From contig NZ_JTKH01000003.1 in the NCBI RefSeq assembly GCF_000827885.1, positions 62,001 through 126,000 of the forward strand: a DNA stretch of 64,000 bases. Direction: 5' to 3'. The notes under the pieces were generated by a model. The model saw only the letters and a program-made list of their open reading frames with translations. It did not search any database and had not been told where the DNA came from. Positions within the stretch are counted from its first letter, which is position 1, and each line of letters opens with the position of its first letter. Positions 9,273 to 19,476 of this stretch are shown here, piece by piece. Origin of the DNA: Vibrio renipiscarius (GTDB lineage Bacteria; Pseudomonadota; Gammaproteobacteria; Enterobacterales; Vibrionaceae). The translations under genes and the position numbers were made by a program.

Positions 9273-9590
9273 TATCGCTAACCATTACTGATGAATTACT
9301 CGGTTCGAGACCTTATAGCACTCAATTGTCGAGGTCAAACTCAAGCCGCTTCCTCGGCGTCATTTTTCCAACAATTAGAGAAATGAACGAAAAACACTTC
9401 ATGAGTTTGCATATTATTCAAGAAAAACAACAGTGCAACATGATGCATTTCAAAATAATTATCACCAATAATGAATATTAATTGTTACCATCAATATTAG
9501 TTGCAAGAAAGGGGTTTTACCCTACGAGATTCTATTATTTAAACGCGTTACAATTATGTTGCTCAAGCTATTTTTATTTTAGGAAACAAA
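9273..9590. promoter_or_regulatory. 318-base divergent gap between queE and the chemoreceptor
   Basis: The stretch is AT-rich, especially 9400-9590, and must hold both promoters. I see no recognisable riboswitch, gene or long repeat in it. AGGAAACAAA at its right end is the chemoreceptor ribosome-binding site. Confidence 0.4.
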
Positions 9591-11231
9591 ATGTTGCGCA
9601 ACCTTACAGTAAAACAAAAGATCACTTTCCCTCTCATTGGCATCATCGTGCTCTTTTCTGTTAGCTCGATTATTAACGTCGTAATCTCGAAACAACAGAC
9701 TCGACTCACCAGTGAGTTAAACGAAATCATTATGCCTGCACTTTTGACGATGGAAGACGCTTACCGTGATCTTTACCAAGCCACATCGGCAATACAAGGC
9801 ATCGCACTTGCCGATGGCAATCAAAAAGATACTGATTACCATCTTTTCGAGTACGAAGACAATGCCTACAAAGCCATTCCGAGGATGGGAAAAATACATA
9901 ATGTTGTCGACACAGGCCAATTACCTCCAACCGCATCCAATGCCATCACAGCGTTAGTGGATAAAGGAAATCAATGGCTTAATAGCTATGAACAATTATT
10001 GTCCAACCCTGAATCTCAGTGGCTACCTATCTATCAAGCGAACAAGGCATTGTATGAAAAGCAATTTGTCGCCACGCGTCAGCAATTAAATACCGTAAAA
10101 GATCTTGTTGAAGCAAGAAAGCTACAAATACAAGATGAGATCAAGGAAGCCACGGTAAAAGCGGAGTTGGTTATCGAGTTAGGGACACTTGCCGTTATTT
10201 TGCTCGCCATTGCCACCGGTTTTATTTTGATTCGCGTCATTGTTAAGCCCATTGAAGATATCCAACTGGCGATGAGTGAGATTGCATCAGGCGAAGGTAA
10301 CTTGAATCAAACGATTGAATCAAAATCTAACGATGAAATTGGGCAACTCGCGAACAGCTTCAACCAGTTTGTGAGTAAAATTAGAACCACGATTCAACAA
10401 GTGATTACCACTAACCAATCCGTTAGAGCCGAGCTCACCAGTCTAAACAGCGTTTCCCAAACGATTGGTTCACAAACAATTTTACAGCAACAAGAAAGTG
10501 AAATGGTGTCGACCGCTGTGAATGAAATGCAAGTAACCAGTGCGGTCGTCAGCAACAACGCAAGTGAGGCGGCCAACGCAAGTCAAAATGCAAATCTAGA
10601 AGTTCAATCAGCCAATCACACTCTTGATCAAACCGTAAACTCAATTCGTACGCTCGCGACCGATATTGAAGAAGCCAGCAGCGTCATCCACAACTTAGAC
10701 TCTGATGTAGGCAACATTGCCTCTGTTCTTGATGTCATTAGAGGCATCGCCGATCAAACCAATTTATTGGCGTTGAATGCCGCAATCGAAGCGGCTCGTG
10801 CCGGAGAGCAAGGTCGTGGATTTGCCGTTGTGGCCGATGAAGTGCGATCTCTCGCTAGCCGCACACAGCAAAGCACTGGAGAGATCCACGCTATGATTGA
10901 GAAGCTACAACTTGGCGCACAAAAAGCGGTAAACGTGATGGAATCAAGTCGTCATAGCAGCGCGAGTACTATCGAATCAGCCGGTCAAGCAAGCCAATCA
11001 TTGCAAGCCATTCTCACGGCAATTGCGAGCATGAGTGATATGAATACTCACATCGCGGCAGCGGCAGTACAACAAAGTGAAGTCAGCGAACAAGTGACTG
11101 AAAACATTGTCCGTATTGCGACCAACAGCTCAGCCGTCGTCTCTGTCGTGCAGCAAGCTGAACGTAACATTGAGACGCTCAACCAACAGAGCGAGCAACT
11201 CGACCACCTGGTGTCTCAGTTTAAGTGTTAA
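9591..11231 (+). CDS. Methyl-accepting chemotaxis protein
   Basis: The 546-residue inner-membrane chemoreceptor signals to CheA/CheW. The first membrane span is about residues 12-33, followed by a periplasmic helical-bundle sensor of about 155 residues, a second span (about 195-218, [17 protein letters not shown]), a HAMP linker and the cytoplasmic coiled coil. The highly conserved signalling tip is present as [20 protein letters not shown] followed by [14 protein letters not shown]. There is no C-terminal CheR/CheB pentapeptide. The ligand is not predictable. It is apparently monocistronic with AGGAAACAAA before the ATG. Confidence 0.95.
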   Translation: MLRNLTVKQKITFPLIGIIVLFSVSSIINVVISKQQTRLTSELNEIIMPALLTMEDAYRDLYQATSAIQGIALADGNQKDTDYHLFEYEDNAYKAIPRMGKIHNVVDTGQLPPTASNAITALVDKGNQWLNSYEQLLSNPESQWLPIYQANKALYEKQFVATRQQLNTVKDLVEARKLQIQDEIKEATVKAELVIELGTLAVILLAIATGFILIRVIVKPIEDIQLAMSEIASGEGNLNQTIESKSNDEIGQLANSFNQFVSKIRTTIQQVITTNQSVRAELTSLNSVSQTIGSQTILQQQESEMVSTAVNEMQVTSAVVSNNASEAANASQNANLEVQSANHTLDQTVNSIRTLATDIEEASSVIHNLDSDVGNIASVLDVIRGIADQTNLLALNAAIEAARAGEQGRGFAVVADEVRSLASRTQQSTGEIHAMIEKLQLGAQKAVNVMESSRHSSASTIESAGQASQSLQAILTAIASMSDMNTHIAAAAVQQSEVSEQVTENIVRIATNSSAVVSVVQQAERNIETLNQQSEQLDHLVSQFKC

Positions 11232-11235
11232 CGGT

Positions 11236-11280
11236 CTATCTCATCTAATCGACAAAATGAGATGAGATAAGATGAGATAG
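11236..11280. terminator. Hairpin after the chemoreceptor gene
   Basis: CTATCTCATCT is complementary to AGATGAGATAG across a loop that contains a further GAGATGAGATA copy, so two alternative pairings exist. No T-run follows directly; a terminator role is inferred. Confidence 0.4.
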
Positions 11281-11323
11281 ACAAGTAAAAGCATAATGGC
11301 CTTTTACTGATGAAACATGCCAC

Positions 11324-11342
11324 AGCCTAACGATGTTAGGCT
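11324..11342. terminator. Short hairpin in the convergent gap
   Basis: AGCCTAAC, a GAT loop, and GTTAGGCT form an 8-bp stem just after the stop of the NUDIX gene on the minus strand. The T-rich tail is weak. Confidence 0.35.
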
Positions 11343-11359
11343 TTGGCTTAGTCTTGGTT

Positions 11360-12784
11360 TTATGGGTTGGTTTTGGCTTTGGTTTTATTCAGTATCAAAG
11401 ACATCGCCGATACCAAAATCATGACTGGCCACTGTAAACTCTTCACCACCAATGCAGAACCGTTGCTATCACTCACCTGCCCATGAAGGGCAAACATCAC
11501 ACCGCTCGTGACCAGCAATCCCAACATCACCGTCATCATTGAACGTGTATCCATCTTCTGTGGAAGGTTGCCTTGTAACAAAGCAATGACCACCAGCGAT
11601 AGCACAAGGCTTAACAACGTTGGGGTTTGCCACCAAAGTAACACCACAACATAACCAACGACCAGCAACCACCAAACGCCCTTGCGATGAAATAGTCCAT
11701 CACTGTCTTGGCCAAGCTTTTGATCTAAACGCATCATATGCCAAGCAGTCAATAAGCCCACGATACCGCCAGAGACACCATCAAGAATAAAGGCACTACC
11801 GCTGTAATACAGGCCTAGAGTCATCCACACCAGTACCACGATCACGACCAACGACACTTTATTCCAGCCCAGAAAATGGCTCTTTTTCATCAACATTGTC
11901 GCCGATGCCACCCACAGAGCTAACGCCAAATTGGGTAATCCAAATCCGACTTCACTCGCTCGATTTAAGAGCGGTAAGAAAGCATAAGGTCTTGGTTGTG
12001 CAAAGCCTTGTTGACCAATTTGAACAAGCAGAGTCGTCATCATTAAAGTAAAAAGGAGCTTAAGCGTGAAATCTCGATCCAAGTAACGGTAACAGACGGG
12101 CAAAAGGAAAATGAGCCACCAACTAGAGGTAAAGACCAAACCCGTTAAAAGGAAACTATCGACAAAACGGCTGACGCTACTTGGGAGATTATTCACCCAT
12201 AGTTGCAGTGCCAACAGGCTATTCAGCTCTACTTGATGGTAGCGAGAAGTCGCATCAAAAAGATTATTCACATAGCTTACCGGCTGAGCCGATGTTTGTT
12301 TAAACAGTTCCTCAACATAAGACCACTGTTGTGGATAACGATACTCAGCCGCATCGAGTCGCGCAGGGTCAATCAGGCGAGCGCCCGAAACTTCGATTCC
12401 ATAATGCGGAGCAAACCAGTTAGGCAATGTGCGACTGCCCTGGTTATCCTGCTGAGCAAATACGATGATGTCGGAATTAGACACACACTGATAATAGATC
12501 GCCTTTTCACTGCGGCCTAATTCACGTTCAACGGAGACGACCAGCCCTGTCTCTTCCCACGCTTCACGTTGTGCGGCATCTTGAGGAGGCTCATCATCCG
12601 CAATAGTGCCCGCCGGCAGCGAGACTTTCCCCGTCAGAATTTCATCCACCACGACAATTTGATTATCGGCATTGATAATACAAACCGCCCCTTTCGGTTG
12701 GGCGAAAGAAGAAAAACTACTGAATACCACAGCAATAAAAAGCGCCCATAAACAGGCGAACTTGAGGGCAATACGAGCGTTCAT
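11360..12784 (-). CDS. NUDIX hydrolase fused to a degenerate PAP2-like membrane domain
   Basis: The 474-residue protein starts with an export signal or anchor (FACLWALFIAVVFSSFSSFA). A complete NUDIX box follows at about 55-78: G, then E seven residues on, then REAWEETGL, the Mg-binding signature of enzymes that cleave nucleoside diphosphate-X compounds. The C-terminal two thirds is multi-span and resembles PAP2 phosphatases, with QQGFAQPRPYAFLP for the first motif, but the PSGH position reads GLPNLA and the third motif reads YYSGSAFILDG, so the catalytic histidines are absent. The ATG at 12784 has AAGGTGA upstream and overlaps the GNAT stop as ATGA. With the NUDIX domain predicted outside the cytoplasm, its substrate may be a lipid-linked or envelope pyrophosphate; this is inference. 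Confidence 0.8.
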   Translation of the reverse strand: MNARIALKFACLWALFIAVVFSSFSSFAQPKGAVCIINADNQIVVVDEILTGKVSLPAGTIADDEPPQDAAQREAWEETGLVVSVERELGRSEKAIYYQCVSNSDIIVFAQQDNQGSRTLPNWFAPHYGIEVSGARLIDPARLDAAEYRYPQQWSYVEELFKQTSAQPVSYVNNLFDATSRYHQVELNSLLALQLWVNNLPSSVSRFVDSFLLTGLVFTSSWWLIFLLPVCYRYLDRDFTLKLLFTLMMTTLLVQIGQQGFAQPRPYAFLPLLNRASEVGFGLPNLALALWVASATMLMKKSHFLGWNKVSLVVIVVLVWMTLGLYYSGSAFILDGVSGGIVGLLTAWHMMRLDQKLGQDSDGLFHRKGVWWLLVVGYVVVLLWWQTPTLLSLVLSLVVIALLQGNLPQKMDTRSMMTVMLGLLVTSGVMFALHGQVSDSNGSALVVKSLQWPVMILVSAMSLILNKTKAKTNP

Positions 12785-13251
12785 CGAATCACCTTTCTTA
12801 ACCAATGAATGTGATGGCCAAAACCAGAGTTGGTATAAAACTGGCTTGCGCTTTGGTTAAAATGCCACACCTCAACAAAGACTTCTTTTACACCATACTC
12901 CTGAAAACGCTGCTCAAGCGTGGAATAGAGTTGCTGAGCGATGCGCTGTTTTCGATATTCAGGCGCAACGTATAACTCATCAATACTGCCCATCTGAATA
13001 GGCTTACTGACGGTTGAAACGAGTTCACAGAAATGCCCCGTAATAAACCCAACGATTTTCTCGTTTTTTTTGGCCACAAAGACCAAGCATTCCGGATCAT
13101 CAAGATAGCGAGCAATGCTCTTTTCTTGTTCAATTTCTTCGGCTGTTTTAAAACTGTCTGGGGCTTGTAAATGGTGCTCATGATGCAATTCATACATCAA
13201 TACGTCGAGCTCTGGAAGGTCGCTATCACGCGCAGAAAGGATATTGAACAC
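12781..13251 (-). CDS. GNAT-family N-acetyltransferase
   Basis: This acetyl-CoA-dependent acetyltransferase has the GNAT acetyl-CoA-binding motif ELYVAPEYRKQRIAQQLYSTLE and the terminal FYTNSGF segment. The start is uncertain: there is no ATG at the N-terminus. The GTG at 13251 gives a 156-residue protein beginning near ILSARDSDLPEL, the usual opening of the fold; a TTG at 13314 would add 21 hydrophobic residues. The stop overlaps the start of the NUDIX gene by four bases, so the two are translationally coupled. The acceptor substrate is unknown. Confidence 0.82.
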   Translation of the reverse strand: MFNILSARDSDLPELDVLMYELHHEHHLQAPDSFKTAEEIEQEKSIARYLDDPECLVFVAKKNEKIVGFITGHFCELVSTVSKPIQMGSIDELYVAPEYRKQRIAQQLYSTLEQRFQEYGVKEVFVEVWHFNQSASQFYTNSGFGHHIHWLRKVIR

Positions 13252-13490
13252 AAGACTATCTAACAATAAGAGAAAAGATGCCCACAGTTTGCTCGGAAGG
13301 CGCAGGACAATCAATCAAAACAGCGAATATTGACGCCAAATCTTACAATCGAATCTGACTATGCGAACGAAGACATACGAACGAACACATGAGAACGAAG
13401 ACAAACAAAGCGATACGAACAGAGCCATCAAGGTTAATACCCCGCCGTCTTACGGATTTACCGCGATTGACTGACATCTAGCGACATAAA

Positions 13491-13513
13491 AAAGGAGTGA
13501 CAAGCACTCCTTT
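13491..13513 (-). terminator. Rho-independent terminator of the large HD-GYP gene
   Basis: AAAGGAGTG and CACTCCTTT form a 9-bp stem; on the minus strand it is followed by TTTTTTATG. It lies 23 bases after the stop. Confidence 0.85.
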
Positions 13514-13535
13514 TACTCCCTCGTTCACAGTAATG

Positions 13536-16500
13536 CTAAGCAAACTCTGGACGATTTATATATTGAGCAATATCGACATGATCGATTTGTTTTGGCGGTA
13601 AATACTGCTCCGCATATTGCTGAAAGCCACCGCTGGTTAAGAACAACAAAAAGAGATCTTCATCGATATGTTTATCCAGTGCCATCTTATGCATGATGTC
13701 TATCGCAACACTCAGCGGCTTCGCCTTCTTGTACGGTCGGTCAGCCGCGGTTAGCGCTTCAAATATGTCGGCAATAACCAAAATTCTCTCCGGAATCGAC
13801 AAATCAACGGCGCTCAGCTTTCTCGGATACCCTTTTCCATCCATCGTTTCATGGTGAGTGGACGCGAAACGAGGCACGTTTGATAACTCAGGTGGAAATG
13901 GCAACGCTTCTAGCATCTTAATGCCACTGATCATGTGCTCATTGATCTTGAATCGATCTTCCGCCGTCAACGTTCCCCGCGAAATGGTCAAATTATACAC
14001 TTCACCATAATTATATTGATACTCAGGAACATCCATTTGAATACCGTATTTTTCATCAAACTCGATTTCGCGCACGCGATGTGTAATGTGCTCTTCCTTG
14101 TCGGCCAATAACATTTCTTGCACTGGCAACGCATTATGCTCAGGCGATGATCTCAACTCTTCAAAAGGCGACAAGCCAAGTCGATTATCAAAATGGCGTA
14201 ACCAAGTTTGCTTGGCGATGAGCTTCACACGTTCGATCTTATCGTCACTCATAAATTCGCCACCCACATTGGCTTTGGCGATAAATTCAAAGTCCTGTTT
14301 AAGCTCTGATTGACGACTGTGCAATCTTTCAAACGCCGTCGCTTTATCGCTACTGCCATCCAATAATGACCGTAAATACTCAATTTCCGCATCGCGCCAC
14401 AACACTTCAAAGCGTGTGCGCACCTCATGGATACGGTTATAGTTCGCCTCAAGTTTGGTGCCCTTATCCACCACGTGTTCCGGCGTGGTGATCTTACCGC
14501 AATCATGCAACCACGCAGCGATTCTAAATTCTCGACGCTCATCTTCGTTTTTAAAACGAAAATCTTTGTATTGACCCGAGTTCGTGTCTTCGGCAATTTT
14601 AGCCAACATCATTCCCAGCTCAGGCACACGGTTACAGTGGCCAGCCGTATAAGGGGATTTATCATCGATGGCTTGGGCGATAAGGCAAATAAATGCGTCA
14701 ATGAATGCCTCTCGTTCATTTTGATGGCGTTCTATCTCACTCGCCATTTCGATCATCGACAAGGACAGTTCATGCACTTCTTTAATGCGAGTATCCACCA
14801 AGCGCACTTGATTGAACTTGCGTTGTTTGATGCGCAAAGTTTCTCGTCTTAATTGGCTGATTGGTCGCACTATCGGCGAACCAAATACCCACGCGATTGG
14901 GAGCAATAGTAACATCACGCAAATCGTAATACTGATTGAGGTCATTAAGCGCTCAACCACTTGCTTAGTAATCACATGTGTGGGGACGACAACTGCAAAA
15001 TATTCTTGCGCCCCACTATTGGACACCGGCGTCACATACAGAAAGTGCTTGCCACTCTCTGAGGGAATCATTTGGTGATGCTGTGTTGGGCGAAGCGACA
15101 AATTGTAGAGTTCAGGATAAGGCAAGAACCCGGCTTTCGAGACGCTTTCATCCAGCCATTTAACCGTCAGGGCGTTATTCTGCGCCGGGGTAAATTGATT
15201 GATCGCCTGCTCTATCATCGGCAATAAATGCGCGTGGTCTTGTGACGTATAGAGATGGAAAGGGACCTGATTCAGCTCGCTGAGTGTGCCGACATGAATC
15301 GCATCCGAAGTGGCGGCACTTTTCATTTCATTCAGCGCGAAATAGCTATCAACAACAAAATCAACCTTGCCTTCTAACAACAGGGATTTCGCCTGCTCAA
15401 AACGCACTACCGGTTGAATCTTCACTGTGGGCATGAGGTTTTTAATCACTTGCTCAACACCACGCCCCTCAATCACCGCAATCGTACCTTGCTGTAACTC
15501 AATCATCGTGTTGGGTATGCTTGTCCCTTTTAGGGCGGCTACACCAAGGGGCGCCGAATACATTTTCACCCCCTTTCCTGAATGATTCAGTGGATGTTCG
15601 GCGGCAAGCGAATGAATAATACCCAAATCGCCTTGATTGAATTTATTGACGAGATCTTGAGTGGTGAAGCCATTCACGAACTCAAATCGTAAGCCGGTCA
15701 TTTGCGACACAATATTGAGTTGATCAATTGAATACCCTTTCGGCTCGCCAGCTTGTGCAAAATCATACGGTCCCCAATTGTTTTGATTAGAGACTTTGAT
15801 TGGTGCCGCATGTTGTACGTCGCGAATTTGTTCATCGCTTAATGCCATCCGAACACCGGCAGGAACGCTCGCGGTTGCCTGCTGCTCTAGATTTGTAGCG
15901 ATTACCTCACCGTTATGATTAAACAGAAAGGCTTCGATGCCGTCTCCACCATATATCCCTTTGGCATCCGCGCTGATCTTTGAACTGAGCGATGACAAAA
16001 CGATGTCGACACCAATCACAGAATGTTTACTGCGGATAGAATACGTCTGGCCGGTGATTTTGAGATGCTTAAACAAGTATGGATCAGTTTTAAAGACGTT
16101 ATCCTTGGTTGCAGAACCATACCAAGGGCGTTGAGATGGGAAATAATTGCTTTGTTCCGACTTGATTCGAGTGCGTTTGAGCGTATCGCTGTAATACTCA
16201 GTGGTGCGAATGCGCTCTGCGCCTGACCCCTTGATCTTAATAATAGCCCAGCGATCGTGCTCAATGGCGTCGATTCGCTCTCGAACAATCGGCGAGGATT
16301 CTAAATTAATGATTTGATAAAAATATTCTTCATCATTACCGTAGTAAAGGCTATAAAACAGAGGGTTATCTGTCAGTACTTGAATAAAAATATCGCGTAT
16401 TTCTTTCTCACTAAACTGCTTTTCTGCCGCCGTCGAAACCGTGCGGAGTATCTGCGCACTGCTGGTGGCATTGACATCAATTTGCTGAATATAGTCACTG

Positions 16501-16676
16501 ATTTCAGAACTGGCGATGGTCAATTTAGACAACACATGTTCTTCCGTCATCTGCCGACTAAAGTAGTATTGCAAGCTAATGGCGAATATAGCGGTAAACA
16601 CAGTAGCAAAAAGAAACATACTACCGACAGTGAAGCGAATAGAAAATTTTCTAGCTTTTTTTGACGAACTCTTCAT
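13536..16676 (-). CDS. Membrane HD-GYP phosphodiesterase with periplasmic Cache and solute-binding-like domains
   Basis: The 1046-residue protein probably degrades cyclic di-GMP in response to a periplasmic signal. An N-terminal span (about 15-37) leads into a Cache-like sensor (about 40-280, with QRPWYGSA), then a second periplasmic region (about 290-510) resembling bacterial solute-binding family 3 (YSIDQLNIVSQMTGLRFEFV, later EGKVDFVVDS). A second span near 590-612 and a HAMP-like linker precede the catalytic part. HD residues are in WLHDCGK (about 722) and the GYP motif in HHETMDGKGYP (about 940). The two are about 215 residues apart, against about 57 in the other HD-GYP protein of this window, so roughly 155 residues are inserted within the catalytic domain. 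Confidence 0.9.
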   Translation of the reverse strand: MKSSSKKARKFSIRFTVGSMFLFATVFTAIFAISLQYYFSRQMTEEHVLSKLTIASSEISDYIQQIDVNATSSAQILRTVSTAAEKQFSEKEIRDIFIQVLTDNPLFYSLYYGNDEEYFYQIINLESSPIVRERIDAIEHDRWAIIKIKGSGAERIRTTEYYSDTLKRTRIKSEQSNYFPSQRPWYGSATKDNVFKTDPYLFKHLKITGQTYSIRSKHSVIGVDIVLSSLSSKISADAKGIYGGDGIEAFLFNHNGEVIATNLEQQATASVPAGVRMALSDEQIRDVQHAAPIKVSNQNNWGPYDFAQAGEPKGYSIDQLNIVSQMTGLRFEFVNGFTTQDLVNKFNQGDLGIIHSLAAEHPLNHSGKGVKMYSAPLGVAALKGTSIPNTMIELQQGTIAVIEGRGVEQVIKNLMPTVKIQPVVRFEQAKSLLLEGKVDFVVDSYFALNEMKSAATSDAIHVGTLSELNQVPFHLYTSQDHAHLLPMIEQAINQFTPAQNNALTVKWLDESVSKAGFLPYPELYNLSLRPTQHHQMIPSESGKHFLYVTPVSNSGAQEYFAVVVPTHVITKQVVERLMTSISITICVMLLLLPIAWVFGSPIVRPISQLRRETLRIKQRKFNQVRLVDTRIKEVHELSLSMIEMASEIERHQNEREAFIDAFICLIAQAIDDKSPYTAGHCNRVPELGMMLAKIAEDTNSGQYKDFRFKNEDERREFRIAAWLHDCGKITTPEHVVDKGTKLEANYNRIHEVRTRFEVLWRDAEIEYLRSLLDGSSDKATAFERLHSRQSELKQDFEFIAKANVGGEFMSDDKIERVKLIAKQTWLRHFDNRLGLSPFEELRSSPEHNALPVQEMLLADKEEHITHRVREIEFDEKYGIQMDVPEYQYNYGEVYNLTISRGTLTAEDRFKINEHMISGIKMLEALPFPPELSNVPRFASTHHETMDGKGYPRKLSAVDLSIPERILVIADIFEALTAADRPYKKAKPLSVAIDIMHKMALDKHIDEDLFLLFLTSGGFQQYAEQYLPPKQIDHVDIAQYINRPEFA

Positions 16677-16768
16677 CGTGATTTTTGCCCTCCTTTGGCA
16701 TCAATCCGGTAAGTCATTTTTATTGATCTTATCTTTATTTTTATAATGTTAAGCCTGTTGCGCCCCTC

Positions 16769-16894
16769 TATACCCAAACAACGTGAAGAGGCAGGTAAGC
16801 GACAAGCGAACAAAACCTCTGAGCATAGATGCGTATGCGTTGAGGTTTGAGAGCGCCAGTCAACACCGCTGCAACTTCAAGTAGAACGGGTTTG
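16769..16894 (+). repeat. ERIC-like intergenic repeat, copy 2
   Basis: It begins TATACCCAAACAACGTGAAG and ends CTTCAAGTAGAACGGGTTTG; the last TATA is mutated. Internal segments match copy 1 (GACAAGCGAACAAAACCTC and TTGAGGTTTGAGAG). It fills much of the gap upstream of the large HD-GYP gene. Confidence 0.85.
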
Positions 16895-17051
16895 ATCATC
16901 CTAGTTAGAATGGCCTTCAACATATAACACTAAGCTAGTATTCAACTTGTCGACAAAAGTTTAGTATTCCAGCCGGTATCATTCATCCATAAGTGCAACA
17001 AAAGCCTCACATTTATGCAAACATGTCGCACTATACACATTGATGCCTACC

Positions 17052-17075
17052 AATTTAGAGTATATACTCTAAATT
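17052..17075. promoter_or_regulatory. Perfect 24-bp palindrome before the efflux operon
   Basis: The half-site AATTTAGAGTAT is followed at once by its exact reverse complement, ending 19 bases before the ATG of the TolC-like gene. This is the size and position of an operator for a dimeric repressor (TetR, MarR or GntR type). No regulator gene is adjacent, so the partner would be encoded elsewhere. Confidence 0.7.
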
Positions 17076-17094
17076 ATTTTCCCGAGCATTTGCC

Positions 17095-18492
17095 ATGAAA
17101 TTGCGTTCCCTTTCAATGCTAATTAGCTGTATCGCCTTGGCACCACTGGCACATAGTGCCGAAATCAGTTTTGATGAAGCATGGCTATTACTCCAAAAAG
17201 ACAACAACTCCATTGCCGCCCAGCGTGCCAATCTTGAACGATACCAACATCTGCAAGATGCCAGTGATAGCCTTAACTTGCCTAACGTAACCATTGGGGC
17301 GAATTACACCCGTCTCGATCAAGATGTTACCGTGTCAGGAAAACAGCTGTTTGATAGCACCGGAGCGCACCTACCCGCTCTTCCACCTATCGCAGGGCAG
17401 ATTGCATCTCAACTAGGTGCCGTCACATCCACCATTTCTGAACGTGATGTGTTCACCTCTTCTATTCGTGCTATTTGGCCTATATTTACCGGCGGGCGTA
17501 TCAGCGCCGCTCAAAGCGCTGCGGAAGGAAAAACGGATGAAGCGATCAGCCAGTTGGCGATGGAAACTCAGGCTCGTTACGAAGATCTCAGCAAATACTA
17601 TTTCAGTGTTTTATTGGCCGAAGAAGTGGTTAACACGCGCCTATTAGTTGAAAATGGGTTAACGAAGCATCGTAATAACGCCCTCAAACTTGAGCAGCAA
17701 GGCCAAATTGCCCGTGTTGAACGTTTGCAAGCGGAAGCCGCGTTAGACAAAGCCACCGTTGAGCGTAAAAAGGCGCAAAAAACGCTCATCATTGCTCAAT
17801 CAGCATTGAGCGAAATACTCAATCAAACGACGCAAGTAGAACCACGCGATCGTCTGTTTATAAACCCTAACTTACCGCCACTGAGTGCGTTTGTTGATCA
17901 AACCCTTGCCACCTATCCTGGTCTCGATTTACTCGATGCAAAAGAAAAACAAGCCGACAGTTTGATCAAAGCGGAACAAGGTAAATACTACCCAGAAGTT
18001 TACCTATATGGTGACTATAGCCTGCATGAAGATGATTCACTGGCAAGCCAAATGAAACCCGATTGGTTAGTGGGCGTTGGCGTGAGTGTTCCCCTTATTG
18101 ATAACAGCGGCCGTAGCGAACAAGTCAAAGCGGCACACAGCGCCGTCAATCAGGTCAAATATCTCAAAGCACAAGCCAAACAAGATCTCTCCGTTCTGGT
18201 GAAAAAGACCTATCTCGAAGCCCAACAGGCACAAGAAGAAGTGCTCGGCCTTGCCTCTAGCCTCGATTTAGCTCAAGAAAATCTTAAATTACGCGACAAA
18301 GGTTTCTCTCAAGGTCTGTCTACCTCAACCGACGTAGTCGATGCACAGCTTTACCTTGCTAGCATTCAGACACAGCGCGCGGCGGCCAGCTTTAATTATC
18401 TCATTTCCCTTGCGAAACTATTGGCCTTATCCAATCAAATGAACAGTTTTCCTCAATATCAGCATACTGCCATCGCGACTCAAAGCCTGTAA
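17095..18492 (+). CDS. TolC-family outer-membrane efflux protein
   Basis: The 465-residue protein has a signal peptide (about 1-22, cleavage after LAHSA) and the duplicated helical OEP repeats of TolC proteins; EISFDEAWLLLQKDN opens the first and LSTSTDVVDAQLYL marks the second. It forms the outer-membrane exit duct of a tripartite pump. It is the first gene of a four-gene operon with a periplasmic adaptor and two ABC-2-type membrane proteins, preceded by a perfect palindrome that probably controls expression. Confidence 0.92.
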   Translation: MKLRSLSMLISCIALAPLAHSAEISFDEAWLLLQKDNNSIAAQRANLERYQHLQDASDSLNLPNVTIGANYTRLDQDVTVSGKQLFDSTGAHLPALPPIAGQIASQLGAVTSTISERDVFTSSIRAIWPIFTGGRISAAQSAAEGKTDEAISQLAMETQARYEDLSKYYFSVLLAEEVVNTRLLVENGLTKHRNNALKLEQQGQIARVERLQAEAALDKATVERKKAQKTLIIAQSALSEILNQTTQVEPRDRLFINPNLPPLSAFVDQTLATYPGLDLLDAKEKQADSLIKAEQGKYYPEVYLYGDYSLHEDDSLASQMKPDWLVGVGVSVPLIDNSGRSEQVKAAHSAVNQVKYLKAQAKQDLSVLVKKTYLEAQQAQEEVLGLASSLDLAQENLKLRDKGFSQGLSTSTDVVDAQLYLASIQTQRAAASFNYLISLAKLLALSNQMNSFPQYQHTAIATQSL

Positions 18493-18501
18493 GGAACAGA
18501 C

Positions 18502-19476
18502 ATGAACAATAAAAAAACTCTCGTACTTTCCGCAGCGGCAATTGCTCTGGCTTCTTGGGTTGGTTACAGCTTCTATCAAGCCTACCAACCAAAACCGATT
18601 CATCTGCAAGGTCAGATCGAATCTCAGCAATACAGTATCTCTTCCAAAGTGGCTGGGCGTATAGACCAAGTACTGGTCCGCAAAGGTGACGCCGTCACTA
18701 AAGATCAGCTAATTTTCACCATTCACAGCCCTGAAATAGAAGCGAAATTAGCACAAGCGAAAGCCGGTGAAAAAGCGGCGGATGCTCTGGCGAAAGAAGC
18801 CGAAAAAGGCGCTCGTAGCCAGCAAATTCAAGCCGCAAAAGATCAATGGAAAAAAGCCAGCGCAGCCGAAGATCTTGCTGAAAAAACCTACCTTCGCGTC
18901 AATAACCTGTATAACGATGGTGTTGTCGCAGAGCAAAAGCGCGATGAAGCACACACTCAATGGCAAGCCGCGAAATACACCCAAAGTGCCGCTTTCCAAA
19001 TGTACCAGATGGCACAAGAAGGCGTTCGCGATGAAACCAAGGTTGCTGCCGCGCAAAAAGCACGCATGGCAGCAGGTGCGGTTGCTGAAGTTGAAGCCTT
19101 TGCCGCAGACACTCAAGTAAACAGCTGGTTTGATGGTGAAGTATCACAAGTATTACTCCAAAGTGGTGAATTAGCACCACAGGGCTTCCCTGTTGTCACC
19201 GTGGTGGATAGACAAGACTCATGGGCGGTGTTGAACGTTCGTGAAGATTGGCTCAAACACTTCAAAAAAGGCGCAACCTTTAACGCATACCTACCCGCTT
19301 TAGATAAAAATATCGAGTTTACTGTTACCCACATTGCGGTCATGGGTGATTTTGCGACATGGCGTTCTACCGATGCTTCTCAAGGGTTTGATTTAAGAAC
19401 CTTTGAAGTTGAAGCTCGCCCAACAAAGGCGGAACCAGAACTGCGTATGGGCATGAGCGTAGCGGTTGAATTGTAA
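18502..19476 (+). CDS. HlyD-family periplasmic adaptor
   Basis: The 324-residue membrane-fusion protein has an N-terminal anchor (about 6-26), the first lipoyl half (YSISSKVAGRIDQVLVRKGD), a long Lys/Ala-rich coiled-coil hairpin (about 75-205) and the second lipoyl half and barrel (VNSWFDGEVSQVLLQSGE). It would link the inner-membrane pump to the TolC-like duct. AAGGAACAGAC precedes the ATG, 9 bases after the preceding stop. Its stop overlaps the next start as TAATG. Confidence 0.92.
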   Translation: MNNKKTLVLSAAAIALASWVGYSFYQAYQPKPIHLQGQIESQQYSISSKVAGRIDQVLVRKGDAVTKDQLIFTIHSPEIEAKLAQAKAGEKAADALAKEAEKGARSQQIQAAKDQWKKASAAEDLAEKTYLRVNNLYNDGVVAEQKRDEAHTQWQAAKYTQSAAFQMYQMAQEGVRDETKVAAAQKARMAAGAVAEVEAFAADTQVNSWFDGEVSQVLLQSGELAPQGFPVVTVVDRQDSWAVLNVREDWLKHFKKGATFNAYLPALDKNIEFTVTHIAVMGDFATWRSTDASQGFDLRTFEVEARPTKAEPELRMGMSVAVEL

